A stretch of 64,000 nt of DNA from positions 1,116,001-1,180,000 of the forward strand of contig NZ_CP035686.1 of assembly GCF_009665255.1 (NCBI RefSeq), read 5' to 3'. The notes below the pieces were generated by a model. The model did not search any database and had not been told where the DNA came from. It saw nothing but the letters and a program-made list of their open reading frames with translations. The DNA comes from Vibrio metoecus. Lineage in GTDB: Bacteria; Pseudomonadota; Gammaproteobacteria; Enterobacterales; Vibrionaceae. The position numbers and the translations under genes are program-made. Shown here one piece after another: positions 48,949 to 57,318 of this stretch. Numbering within the stretch: the stretch's first letter is position 1; each line of letters begins with the position of its first letter.

Positions 48949-50382
48949 ATGTCACAGCCAGTGGATAGAAAAACCTTTCTCAGTATTTTCTTTACGGTAT
49001 TTCTGCCGATGTTTTTGGCCGCCGTGGATCAAACCCTACTCGCGACCGCGACGCCAACGATCGTACGTGACCTAGGCAATTTACAACTCTCCTCATGGAT
49101 TGCGATCGGATACATGCTAGCCAGTGCCGCTAGTGTCCCCGTGTATGGTTGGTTAGGCGATCAGTATGGGCGCAAACCGATGTTGATGATTGCATTGAGT
49201 ATTTTTGCCTTAGGTTCAGTGATTTGTGCGTTTGCGATCAATATGCCGTGGCTCGTCGCGGGGCGTATTGTACAAGGGCTAGGCAGCGGTGGATTGATGA
49301 GTTTGTCGCAAGCCCTGATTGGTGAATTGGTTCCTCCGCGTGAGCGTGCGAGGTTTCAAGGGTACTTTTCTTCTTTGTTTGCGGTGGCCAGCATTGGTGG
49401 CCCTGTACTTGGCGGGATGCTAGTAACTTACCTCTCTTGGCAGTGGCTGTTCTGGTTTAATTTGCCTTTAGTCGGTATTGCGTTATATCGCTTGGCGCGA
49501 TTCAAGTTTGTGCAAAGTTCACGCAAATCAGAGGCATCGATTGATGTTGCAGGGCTGATCCTTTTTCCGAGTATGATGACACTCATCATTTATTGGCTGT
49601 CGGCGGGCGGGCATTATTTTCCATGGTTTTCTAACACCAGTGCGATACTGGTTGGCTTATTCGTGCTCACCTCTGTGCTGTTTATTAATCAGCAAAAGCG
49701 TGTTAAAGCCTCTTTTCTTCCGCTGCATTTATTAGCCCGCAGAGAAATTTATATTCCGCTACTGTCTACGTTTATTTTTGCTGCATGTCTGTTTGCATTG
49801 ATCTTTTTTCTGCCCATTTTTTTGCAATTGGGACTCAAGGTTAATGCCGCGCAGTCGGGCTTGCTGTTAATCCCACTTTCATGCGGGATTATTGGTGGGG
49901 CCTATATCACCGGTAAAGTGATCGCTAAAACAGGCGTGCCGAAATTCTTACCCGTTTTTGGCATGAGCTTAAGCAGTTGTGCATTTGCGGCATTAGCCTT
50001 TTTTCCGTTATCGGCGCAGTGGGTCAGTGTGATTGCTGCCTTGTGCGGTCTAGGGCTAGGCACGGTGATGCCTTCAACTCAAGTGTTGATTCAAACGTTA
50101 GCGGGCAAGGCAAATTTAGGGCGGATTACCGCCATGGCTTCATTAAGCCGCTCTTTGGGGGCTTCGGTGGGTACCGCATTTTTTGGTACCTTGATCTACT
50201 CTTTACTACCGGGGCTCTCTCCACATAGTGGCCTGAAAGCGATTGCTGCTATGCCACAAAGTGAGGTGCTGCATGCCTTTCAAATTGGTTTTGCGGTTGC
50301 CGGACTGCTCGCGTTGCTGGGGGCGCTGAATGCGTTGCGAGCCCCTAAAATTCAGTTAGATGATTACGCCTTCGACTCTTGA
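48949..50382 (+). CDS. MFS multidrug exporter, DHA2 (EmrB-like, 14-TM) family
   Basis: 477-aa inner-membrane protein with about fourteen helices. DHA2 hallmarks: VDQTLLATATPTIVRDLG (motif D1-like), WLGDQYGRKPMLM (motif A, about residues 62-74) and GRIVQGLGSGGLMSLSQALI. EmrB relatives pump drugs or bile compounds with protons, usually through EmrA and TolC; no adaptor gene is adjacent here. GGGGGATGT precedes the ATG. It is separate from the gal genes that follow. Confidence 0.88.
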   Translation: MSQPVDRKTFLSIFFTVFLPMFLAAVDQTLLATATPTIVRDLGNLQLSSWIAIGYMLASAASVPVYGWLGDQYGRKPMLMIALSIFALGSVICAFAINMPWLVAGRIVQGLGSGGLMSLSQALIGELVPPRERARFQGYFSSLFAVASIGGPVLGGMLVTYLSWQWLFWFNLPLVGIALYRLARFKFVQSSRKSEASIDVAGLILFPSMMTLIIYWLSAGGHYFPWFSNTSAILVGLFVLTSVLFINQQKRVKASFLPLHLLARREIYIPLLSTFIFAACLFALIFFLPIFLQLGLKVNAAQSGLLLIPLSCGIIGGAYITGKVIAKTGVPKFLPVFGMSLSSCAFAALAFFPLSAQWVSVIAALCGLGLGTVMPSTQVLIQTLAGKANLGRITAMASLSRSLGASVGTAFFGTLIYSLLPGLSPHSGLKAIAAMPQSEVLHAFQIGFAVAGLLALLGALNALRAPKIQLDDYAFDS

Positions 50383-50757
50383 TATGACGAATGTATCTAA
50401 CGGAATAATGATCGTTGGGTTTCGTACTCGATGAAACTTTTGTGTAAACGTTTAACTTGTGCTGATTGAGTCTGAAAATATCCTACAGCTTGGTTCTACG
50501 CTGTTATTGATGTTTAGACACCATCCACTTGATCTTATTGAATCTTCTCATTCGATTGTTTGAGCGGATTGCCCGGCCTTGTCATCACGTTGCTTTAAAT
50601 AAAGATGGAAACGTTTACACTGTGCGATTAGCCTCACAGAATGTCAGTAGAGAAGATTGCTATGCTTTTGCTAAAGGCAACTGCGTTGCCAGCCTAACCT
50701 TTGAATATTGATGATCGTCTTCTCACCGGATTGCTGGAGAGAAACGGAGAGATCGCT
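50383..50757 (+). promoter_or_regulatory. galT upstream region with two GalR/GalS-like operators
   Basis: 375 nt without a convincing ORF. Two operator-like 16-mers of the GalR/LacI type occur: GTGTAAACGTTTAACT at 50442-50457 and TGGAAACGTTTACAC at 50606-50620, with centres 163 bp apart. In E. coli the gal operators flank the promoters at about 113 bp and a loop forms; a similar bipartite arrangement is plausible here. No galE precedes the operon. Confidence 0.65.
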
Positions 50758-51810
50758 ATGTCTGAGCTTAAATTTAACCCCGTGGACCATCCACATCGTC
50801 GTTATAACCCTTTGACAGGGCAGTGGATCTTAGTATCACCGCATCGAGCAAAACGCCCTTGGAGCGGAGCGGATGAAAAACCTGCGTTAGCTGAGTTACC
50901 TAGCTACGATGCGCAGTGTTTTTTATGTCCATCTAATACTCGTATTTCTGGCGATGTGAACCCGAATTACTCAGGCACTTATGTGTTTAATAATGACTTT
51001 GCCGCACTGATGGTCGATTCGCCAGCCGCTCCTGAATCCGATAATCCGTTGTTCAAAACTCAAGGCGTGCGTGGTTTAAGCCGAGTGATCTGCTTTTCAC
51101 CGGATCACAGCAAAACCTTGCCAGAGTTACCTTTAGATAAAATTCGCTGCGTGATTGAAACCTGGAATGAGCAAATCGAAGAATTGGGTAAAGAGTACGT
51201 TTGGGTTCAAGCCTTTGAGAATAAAGGAGAAGCGATGGGCTGTTCTCAACCCCATCCGCACGGGCAGATCTGGGCGAACAGTTTTTTACCTAATGAAATT
51301 GAACGCAAAGAGCAACATCTCAAGGCTTATTACCAAAACCATGGCAGCAACTTGCTGGTGGATTACGTGCAAGCGGAGCTAAAAGATGGCGAGCGAACTG
51401 TAGTGGAAACTGAACATTGGCTGGCAGTTGTACCCTATTGGGCGGCTTGGCCATTTGAAACGCTGCTGCTGCCGAAAACTCATATCCGTCGCATGAGTGA
51501 ACTTAATGATGAACAGCGTGATGATCTCGCACTCGCGATCAAAAAACTGACCAGTCGCTACGACAATTTATTCCAATGTGCCTTCCCATATTCGATGGGG
51601 TGGCATTACGCACCCTTTTTTGAACCTGAGACCAACATAGAACACTGGCAACTGCATGCGTTGTTTTATCCACCTTTGCTGCGCAGCGCAACCATCCGTA
51701 AGTTCATGGTTGGCTATGAAATGTTGGCAGAAAGCCAGCGCGATTTAACCGCTGAGCAAGCGGCAGAGCGCCTGCGTGCAGTGAGCGATGTGCATTACAA
51801 AGAGCAGTAA
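50758..51810 (+). CDS. galT: Galactose-1-phosphate uridylyltransferase GalT
   Basis: 350-aa Leloir pathway enzyme that exchanges UMP between UDP-glucose and galactose-1-phosphate. The catalytic motif HPHGQ is seen in SQPHPHGQIWA (about residue 165-170), and the zinc-site FLCPSNTR near residue 60 is kept. The start at 50758 follows GGAGAG and gives MSELKFNPVDHPHRRYNPLTG, matching the family; the ORF reading to 50701 is a longer version without support. First gene of galT-galK-galM, followed after 60 nt by galK. Confidence 0.95.
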   Translation: MSELKFNPVDHPHRRYNPLTGQWILVSPHRAKRPWSGADEKPALAELPSYDAQCFLCPSNTRISGDVNPNYSGTYVFNNDFAALMVDSPAAPESDNPLFKTQGVRGLSRVICFSPDHSKTLPELPLDKIRCVIETWNEQIEELGKEYVWVQAFENKGEAMGCSQPHPHGQIWANSFLPNEIERKEQHLKAYYQNHGSNLLVDYVQAELKDGERTVVETEHWLAVVPYWAAWPFETLLLPKTHIRRMSELNDEQRDDLALAIKKLTSRYDNLFQCAFPYSMGWHYAPFFEPETNIEHWQLHALFYPPLLRSATIRKFMVGYEMLAESQRDLTAEQAAERLRAVSDVHYKEQ

Positions 51811-51870
51811 AAACGATGCGACACTGTTGTGAGCGCAGTGCGGTTGTTCCAATTTAAAGTGAGAAGCCCT

Positions 51871-53031
51871 ATGTCAGAATTAATCCAAAACGTTAACACG
51901 GCCTTTGAGCAAGTCTTTGGCTATTTTGCTACACATCGGGTACAAGCTCCGGGGCGAGTCAATTTGATCGGTGAACACACCGACTACAATGATGGCTTTG
52001 TACTGCCTTGTGCGATCAATTATCAGACGGTTGTTGCGGCTGCGAAACGTGAAGACTTTCTCGTGCGTTTGGTGGCGGTTGACTATGGTAATGACACTGA
52101 CCAATTTGATCTTCGAGAAGAGATTACCTTTCAGCCTGAGAAAATGTGGGCGAACTACATTCGCGGTGTCGTGAAATGCTTGATTGAGCGCGGCTATGAG
52201 TTTCATGGCGCAGACATTGCGGTATCCGGAAATGTGCCACAGGGTGCTGGACTGAGTTCATCTGCTGCATTAGAAGTGGTGATTGGGCAAACGTTTAAAG
52301 AGTTGTATCAGTTAAAAATCAGCCAAGCTGAAATCGCACTCAATGGGCAGCAAGCCGAAAACCAATTTGTTGGCTGCAACTGCGGGATTATGGATCAAAT
52401 GATCTCGGCGCAAGGCCAAGCTAACCATGCTTTGTTGTTGGATTGTCGCAGTTTGCAGACCGAAGCAGTTTCGATGCCAGAGCAGATGGCCGTTGTGATC
52501 ATCAATTCCAATAAAAAGCGTGGCTTAGTGGATAGTGAATACAACACTCGCCGCCAACAATGCGAAGCGGGAGCCAAAGCATTCGGAGTCAAAGCATTAC
52601 GTGATGTGACCCTGGCTCAATTTACCGCGAAGCAAGCGGAATTGGATCCATTGGTGGCAAAGCGAGCGCGTCATATCATCACAGAAAACGAGCGTACCTT
52701 ACAGGCGGCGCAGGCTTTACGTGAAGGCAATATGCCTCGCTTAGCCGAGTTAATGGCGGCATCACATGCGTCGATGCGAGATGATTTTGAAATCACGGTT
52801 AAAGAGATTGATACGTTGGTGGAAATCGTGAAAGCCGTGATTGGGGAGCAAGGCGGGGTACGCATGACCGGCGGTGGCTTTGGTGGTTGCGTGGTGGCAC
52901 TTGTGCATCCCACTCAAGTGGATGCCGTGAAACGCGCAGTGGAGCGCGAATATCAAGCGGCAACAGGCTTGAAAGAGTCAATTTATGTGTGTCACGCGAC
53001 GTCGGGCGCAGGTCTGATTGAACACGTATAA
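51871..53031 (+). CDS. galK: Galactokinase GalK
   Basis: 386 aa, GHMP kinase family, phosphorylating galactose at C1 with ATP. GEHTDYNDGFVLPCAI, GNVPQGAGLSSSAALEV (phosphate-binding loop) and GGGFGGCVVAL are present. The start at 51871 (MSELIQNV) is chosen by comparison with E. coli GalK; GAGAAG is upstream. The next in-frame codon at 51829 would add 14 residues that do not fit. galM follows 8 nt after the stop. Confidence 0.95.
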   Translation: MSELIQNVNTAFEQVFGYFATHRVQAPGRVNLIGEHTDYNDGFVLPCAINYQTVVAAAKREDFLVRLVAVDYGNDTDQFDLREEITFQPEKMWANYIRGVVKCLIERGYEFHGADIAVSGNVPQGAGLSSSAALEVVIGQTFKELYQLKISQAEIALNGQQAENQFVGCNCGIMDQMISAQGQANHALLLDCRSLQTEAVSMPEQMAVVIINSNKKRGLVDSEYNTRRQQCEAGAKAFGVKALRDVTLAQFTAKQAELDPLVAKRARHIITENERTLQAAQALREGNMPRLAELMAASHASMRDDFEITVKEIDTLVEIVKAVIGEQGGVRMTGGGFGGCVVALVHPTQVDAVKRAVEREYQAATGLKESIYVCHATSGAGLIEHV

Positions 53032-53039
53032 GGCGATGA

Positions 53040-54104
53040 ATGAACACATTATTTGACGGTATGACAAAGCAGCTGGCTTACGATGGTCAACCTGCCAACC
53101 TTGTTGAGTTGAGCAACCAAGCCGGAATGCGTGTCGTGCTGATGGATATTGGGGCGACATGGTTAAGCTGTAGATTGCCACTCGGTGAATCACCACGCGA
53201 GGTATTACTTGGCGTGAACAGCATGGCAGATTTTTTGCGTCAAGGCAGCTATTTGGGGGCGAGTGTTGGGCGCTATGCCAACCGCATTGCGCGCGGTGAA
53301 TTCAGCATCAATGGCATAAGCTATGCGCTTTCCACGAATCAAGCTGGGAATACGTTACACGGCGGAGTCCAAGGTTTTGACCGTCGCCGCTGGCAAATCA
53401 CGCAGCAAAGCGCACAGCATGTGACCTTTCAACTGCTTTCTGCTGACGGAGATCAAGGCTTTCCGGGTAACCTCCACGTTGCAGTGACCTACCGGTTGGA
53501 TGAGCAAGGTGGGGTGAATATCGACTACCAAGCCACCACCGATCGTGCGACCGCCGTGAATCTGACCAATCACGCTTACTTTAATTTAGATGGCGCGGAG
53601 AGTGGCAAGCTCTGCCTTGAGCATCAACTTTGGATTGATGCGGCGCAGTATTTGCCCACGGATGCAGTTGGAATTCCCTGCGGTGGATTGCAATCGGTTG
53701 TGGGAACGGGTTTTGATTTTACGTCACCGAAGAAGGTGGGTGAACATCTGTTGCAAGAACCGCAGCAAGTGAATGCCAAAGGCTATGACCACAGTTACTT
53801 TTTTGCACCAGAGCGCGATGTGCGCCAGCCGATAGCAAAACTTTACTCTGCCGATGGAAAAGTACAATTGCAGGTAACAACGGATAAACCTGCAATGCAA
53901 CTCTATACCGGCAATTGGCTAGCCGGAACACCAAATAGGCGTGGTTCTGAGTATGTCGATTATGCCGGTATAGCGCTAGAAACACAGTTTTTGCCCGATT
54001 CACCACACCATCCCGAATGGCCCCAGACCAGTTGTATTTTGCGGCCACAAGAGCACTACCATTACCGCACTTGCTACCAGTTTACCTACCAACTGGATGA
54101 ATAA
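53040..54104 (+). CDS. galM: Aldose 1-epimerase (mutarotase) GalM
   Basis: 354 aa, converts beta- to alpha-D-galactose for GalK. GRYANRIARGEF, NTLHGGVQGFDRRRW, NHAYFNLDG (catalytic histidine) and GIALETQFLPDSPHH (catalytic glutamate) are the family markers. It is the last gene of galTKM; the stop lies 7 nt from the convergent acgB stop with no visible terminator in between. Confidence 0.95.
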   Translation: MNTLFDGMTKQLAYDGQPANLVELSNQAGMRVVLMDIGATWLSCRLPLGESPREVLLGVNSMADFLRQGSYLGASVGRYANRIARGEFSINGISYALSTNQAGNTLHGGVQGFDRRRWQITQQSAQHVTFQLLSADGDQGFPGNLHVAVTYRLDEQGGVNIDYQATTDRATAVNLTNHAYFNLDGAESGKLCLEHQLWIDAAQYLPTDAVGIPCGGLQSVVGTGFDFTSPKKVGEHLLQEPQQVNAKGYDHSYFFAPERDVRQPIAKLYSADGKVQLQVTTDKPAMQLYTGNWLAGTPNRRGSEYVDYAGIALETQFLPDSPHHPEWPQTSCILRPQEHYHYRTCYQFTYQLDE

Positions 54105-54111
54105 CGGGTGT

Positions 54112-55416
54112 TTAGCAGGGAATGGAAAGGTCGTTGACTGAGCCGGATAATGGCTCAGTCGCGGCCACCACAGTATTGCGGCCAGCCTCTTTGGCTTGGT
54201 ATAGGGCATTATCTGCCCGTGAAATGGCGGCAGGTAAACTTGCATCAATGTAACTAAAACCGATAGAAATACTGGTGCCATACAAGAGGTGATCTTCTTT
54301 CACTCGTTCACGCAAGCGATCGAGCGTCAGCCATGCTTCATGAGTGGATGGCGCTTGAAACAGCAACAAAAACTCTTCGCCTCCATAGCGGATCAATACA
54401 TCGGTATCGCGAACGTTTTTTCGTAAGCAACGAGCTACCGCCTGCAAAATACGATCTCCGGTGATATGACCGTACTTGTCATTAATTTTTTTGAAGTGAT
54501 CAATATCGATCATCGCGGCGACTGAATGAGGATGTTCAATCATTTTTGGGCTAATTTTGCTCAAAAAATGCCGATTATGGAGCCGAGTTAAATTGTCTAG
54601 ATAGGCGTGTTTTTGAGCCGTCACTTTTTGTAGGTTTAGCCGAGTTAGTAGCCAAGCTAAGATGAGCAAAAAGGTTAAACATGCCGACATCACCCAGTAA
54701 ATTAAGTTAAACAGACGCACTTTGTCGTTGAACACACTGATCAATTGATAATCACCGATACTCCAGCGCAAAAAGCTCATGTCTGTATTTTCAAAGTGCA
54801 CCGTACCGTAATTATCTCGGTGGCGCAGAATCGTATAGTTGAGTAGAGGCTTATAGTGGGAAATCTTGTTATCTAAAAATTGAATGTTATTGCCACTGAC
54901 GAGAACCAAGCTGATGCTTTTTTGTTGTACAGACCAGAATTGGGCGTGGTGAAACCATAACACGCGGATCTGTTTGCCGTTGGGCTTGAAGAACAGCGTG
55001 ACATCTTCAGCAAAAGCGATTCTGACTTTGGGCTCTGCCAGCAGTTCGGCGGCGGATGACATCGATCTCACTGTATCAATGACGTTGGATGGGCAACGTT
55101 GGGGGGATCCATAACCAATGACACACACATTGCCTTGGTTTTGGGTAAAAAACTCTTGTAAGCGAGGGTGTAGCGAGGCTGAGTCGAACTGTTCTAGAAT
55201 GGCACTTGCGTAATCAACGCGTGTTTTTTGTAACGCAACAGTGAGTTGCAATTGATCTCTTTCGTAGGCGTGGATCTTCTCTTCAAATAGCAGTTTAGGC
55301 GTATTAATCAATACGATGCTGACCACTATCATTCCGATAATGAGCAATTCACCTTTTATGGAGTGAAGCGCGTTTTTCCAACGATTAGCAGTTTCCATAA
55401 GCTGATAGTTCATCAC
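54112..55416 (-). CDS. acgB: Diguanylate cyclase AcgB (GGDEF)
   Basis: 434-aa inner-membrane protein: a helix at about 22-40, a periplasmic domain (about 42-235), a second helix (about 238-262) and a GGDEF domain (about 272-425). The active site is GGEEF in IRYGGEEFLLLF, preceded five residues earlier by RDTD, which fits the RxxD inhibitory site. It should make cyclic di-GMP with product inhibition. The gene is 16 nt past acgA, the EAL gene, so the two are cotranscribed. In V. cholerae, AlsR and AphA are reported to regulate this pair along with the acetoin genes. Confidence 0.9.
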   Translation of the reverse strand: MMNYQLMETANRWKNALHSIKGELLIIGMIVVSIVLINTPKLLFEEKIHAYERDQLQLTVALQKTRVDYASAILEQFDSASLHPRLQEFFTQNQGNVCVIGYGSPQRCPSNVIDTVRSMSSAAELLAEPKVRIAFAEDVTLFFKPNGKQIRVLWFHHAQFWSVQQKSISLVLVSGNNIQFLDNKISHYKPLLNYTILRHRDNYGTVHFENTDMSFLRWSIGDYQLISVFNDKVRLFNLIYWVMSACLTFLLILAWLLTRLNLQKVTAQKHAYLDNLTRLHNRHFLSKISPKMIEHPHSVAAMIDIDHFKKINDKYGHITGDRILQAVARCLRKNVRDTDVLIRYGGEEFLLLFQAPSTHEAWLTLDRLRERVKEDHLLYGTSISIGFSYIDASLPAAISRADNALYQAKEAGRNTVVAATEPLSGSVNDLSIPC

Positions 55417-55432
55417 ATCCTGTGGTAAAGAG

Positions 55433-56317
55433 TTAGCTTGGGCTACAGACAGTAGGAATCAATGGCGCTTCGCCCAGAACTCGGGTAATGAAGTGCATCG
55501 GTTGCACCGAAAACGTTGCTGCTGTATTGACCTCTAGCTTACGGAGGGTATGAGCCGATAATCTATGGTGACGATAATCCAGTAACGGCGTAGGCTGGGG
55601 GCGTCCGAATAAGTAGCCTTGCACTAACTCAATGCCGAGATCGGCAATCACCAGCAATTCGGAGCGAGTTTCAACGCCTTCCGCAATCAATTGGCAACCT
55701 AATTGCTGGGAAAGTTGTACCAAACTGCGTACAAACTTGAGCTTGATGGGGTTGCTATCGATGTTGTGGATGAAATAGCGATCAATTTTGACAAAATCCG
55801 GTTGCAGTTCAGACCACAGTTTCAAACCTGAGTAACCCGAACCCATATCATCAATTGCGATCGAAAAACCTTGAGCTTGCAAGTGATGGATCGAACTTTT
55901 CAGTTCTTCTAATTGCAAAGCAGGAGTGCGTTCCGAGATCTCAAATACCACCTGATGGGGTGATAAATGGTGGCGCTGCATTAACTGTGGTAGTTCCCAT
56001 TGATGGTGCTGTGAGTGCAGTAACATGTCGGGGCTGAGGTTGATAAAAAGTTGTGCATTGAGGCCAAACGTTGACCACGCTGCCGCCGCCTTGTGTACAC
56101 AAATTTTCTCTAACTCGGGTAAGCGCTGGCACTGTTCAGCCGCTTCAAACAGAGAACCCGCCGTATGAAGAGGACTTTGTTGAGGGCCTCGACTGAGCGA
56201 CTCGTACCCTATAGCACGCTCGCTCGCAAGGTGCACAATGGGTTGGAATAGCGGGGTAATGCGCTGTTTGCGCAAAATATCACTCAATTCATTTTGGTAG
56301 GGGGGGATGTGATTCAT
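55433..56317 (-). CDS. acgA: EAL-domain cyclic-di-GMP phosphodiesterase AcgA
   Basis: 294 aa, soluble, essentially one EAL domain. The signature is ESL (YESLSRGP, near residue 34) instead of EAL, still compatible with activity. The metal-binding pattern INLSPD, then EISER, DDMGSGYSGL and VKIDRYF, and the C-terminal EGVET are kept. It should hydrolyse cyclic di-GMP to pGpG. It is upstream of acgB in one operon with opposite chemistry. It is separated from the als genes by a terminator, so it has its own promoter in 56318-56496. Confidence 0.9.
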   Translation of the reverse strand: MNHIPPYQNELSDILRKQRITPLFQPIVHLASERAIGYESLSRGPQQSPLHTAGSLFEAAEQCQRLPELEKICVHKAAAAWSTFGLNAQLFINLSPDMLLHSQHHQWELPQLMQRHHLSPHQVVFEISERTPALQLEELKSSIHHLQAQGFSIAIDDMGSGYSGLKLWSELQPDFVKIDRYFIHNIDSNPIKLKFVRSLVQLSQQLGCQLIAEGVETRSELLVIADLGIELVQGYLFGRPQPTPLLDYRHHRLSAHTLRKLEVNTAATFSVQPMHFITRVLGEAPLIPTVCSPS

Positions 56318-56496
56318 GGTTGTCCACTAGTACTTATGCATTAAACGGCTCAAACACTAGTCGGTTGTTGTGACATTTTTATTAATTAATGGCCGATTTT
56401 GTGCGGTAAAGGATCCAGTGTGTGCTTTTGTTGTTTTAAGTCAAAGTCCGTGATGCTGACTATATGAACACTCAGTAACGGAGATCTTGTGGCGAT

Positions 56497-56520
56497 AAAA
56501 AGAGCGCCTCTCGGCGCTCT
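56497..56520 (-). terminator. Terminator after alsO
   Basis: On the minus strand GAGCGCC, a GAGA loop and GGCGCTC are followed by TTTTT. It lies 40 nt past the alsO stop and separates the acetoin operon from acgAB. Confidence 0.9.
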
Positions 56521-56559
56521 CAGAACTGGCTAGGGTTATTCATCACGGGGACAATGAGG

Positions 56560-57318
56560 TTAAACGATTTTAGGTTGCCCGTCGGAGGCGGTGGCACCGC
56601 CATCAACGGGAAGATTCACCCCATGGACAAACGAGGCATCATCACTGGCTAAAAAGGCGACGGCGGCGGCTATTTCTTTTGGTTCTGCGGCTCGGCCTAA
56701 AGCGATGCGTTCATTGAATTGATCGCGGATCGCTTGTGGCCAGCCGTTGGTCATATTGGTTTTCACCAAACTTGGACATACCGCGTTAATGCGTACACCT
56801 TGCGCACCGTGATCCAGTGCTAGAGCGCGAGTGAAATTGACTACCGCACCTTTAGTCGCGCAGTAGAAGGCTGCGCCCCAGTCGCCGCCTAAGCCGGACA
56901 CGGACGCCGTATTCACCATGCAGCCGCGCGTTTTTATTAGCTCAGGTAATGCGTGCATTGCGCAGTAGACCACTCCATCTATATTAACCGAGGCGATGCG
57001 TCGCCAATCTTGCACGCTGCACTCCAACACTGTGCCCGGAATATGAATCCCTGCGTTGTTGACGAGAATATCTAGACGCCCGAAACGCTCGACCGTTTTA
57101 CGTACTAAAGCTTGCACCTGTTCGGGATCCGAGACATCGACTTTTTGCGCGTAAACTCGCGCAGAATCAAACTGCTCAATCACAATGGCTAACTGCTCTT
57201 CATTCCAATCAGCCAGCGCTAAGGTTGCGCCTTCTTCATATAAACGTTCGGCAATCGCCAGTCCAATACCGTTAGCGGCACCTGTCACTAAGGCGACTTT
57301 ATGGGTTAAACCTCTCAT
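56560..57318 (-). CDS. alsO: Short-chain dehydrogenase AlsO (acetoin/2,3-butanediol dehydrogenase type)
   Basis: 252-aa classical SDR. The N-terminal TGAANGIGLA cofactor motif is at residues 12-21, NNAG is present, and the catalytic Ser-Tyr-Lys is visible in NTASVSG and YCATK. An acidic residue after the second beta strand (ALADWNEE) suggests NAD preference. It overlaps the alsS start by ATGA. From context it should reduce acetoin to 2,3-butanediol, or diacetyl to acetoin; sequence alone does not fix the substrate. Confidence 0.85.
   Translation of the reverse strand: MRGLTHKVALVTGAANGIGLAIAERLYEEGATLALADWNEEQLAIVIEQFDSARVYAQKVDVSDPEQVQALVRKTVERFGRLDILVNNAGIHIPGTVLECSVQDWRRIASVNIDGVVYCAMHALPELIKTRGCMVNTASVSGLGGDWGAAFYCATKGAVVNFTRALALDHGAQGVRINAVCPSLVKTNMTNGWPQAIRDQFNERIALGRAAEPKEIAAAVAFLASDDASFVHGVNLPVDGGATASDGQPKIV

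Noticed and set aside
50529..50711. A 60-codon ORF upstream of galT
   Set aside because: It crosses the second GalR-like operator and has no ribosome-binding site or recognisable similarity.
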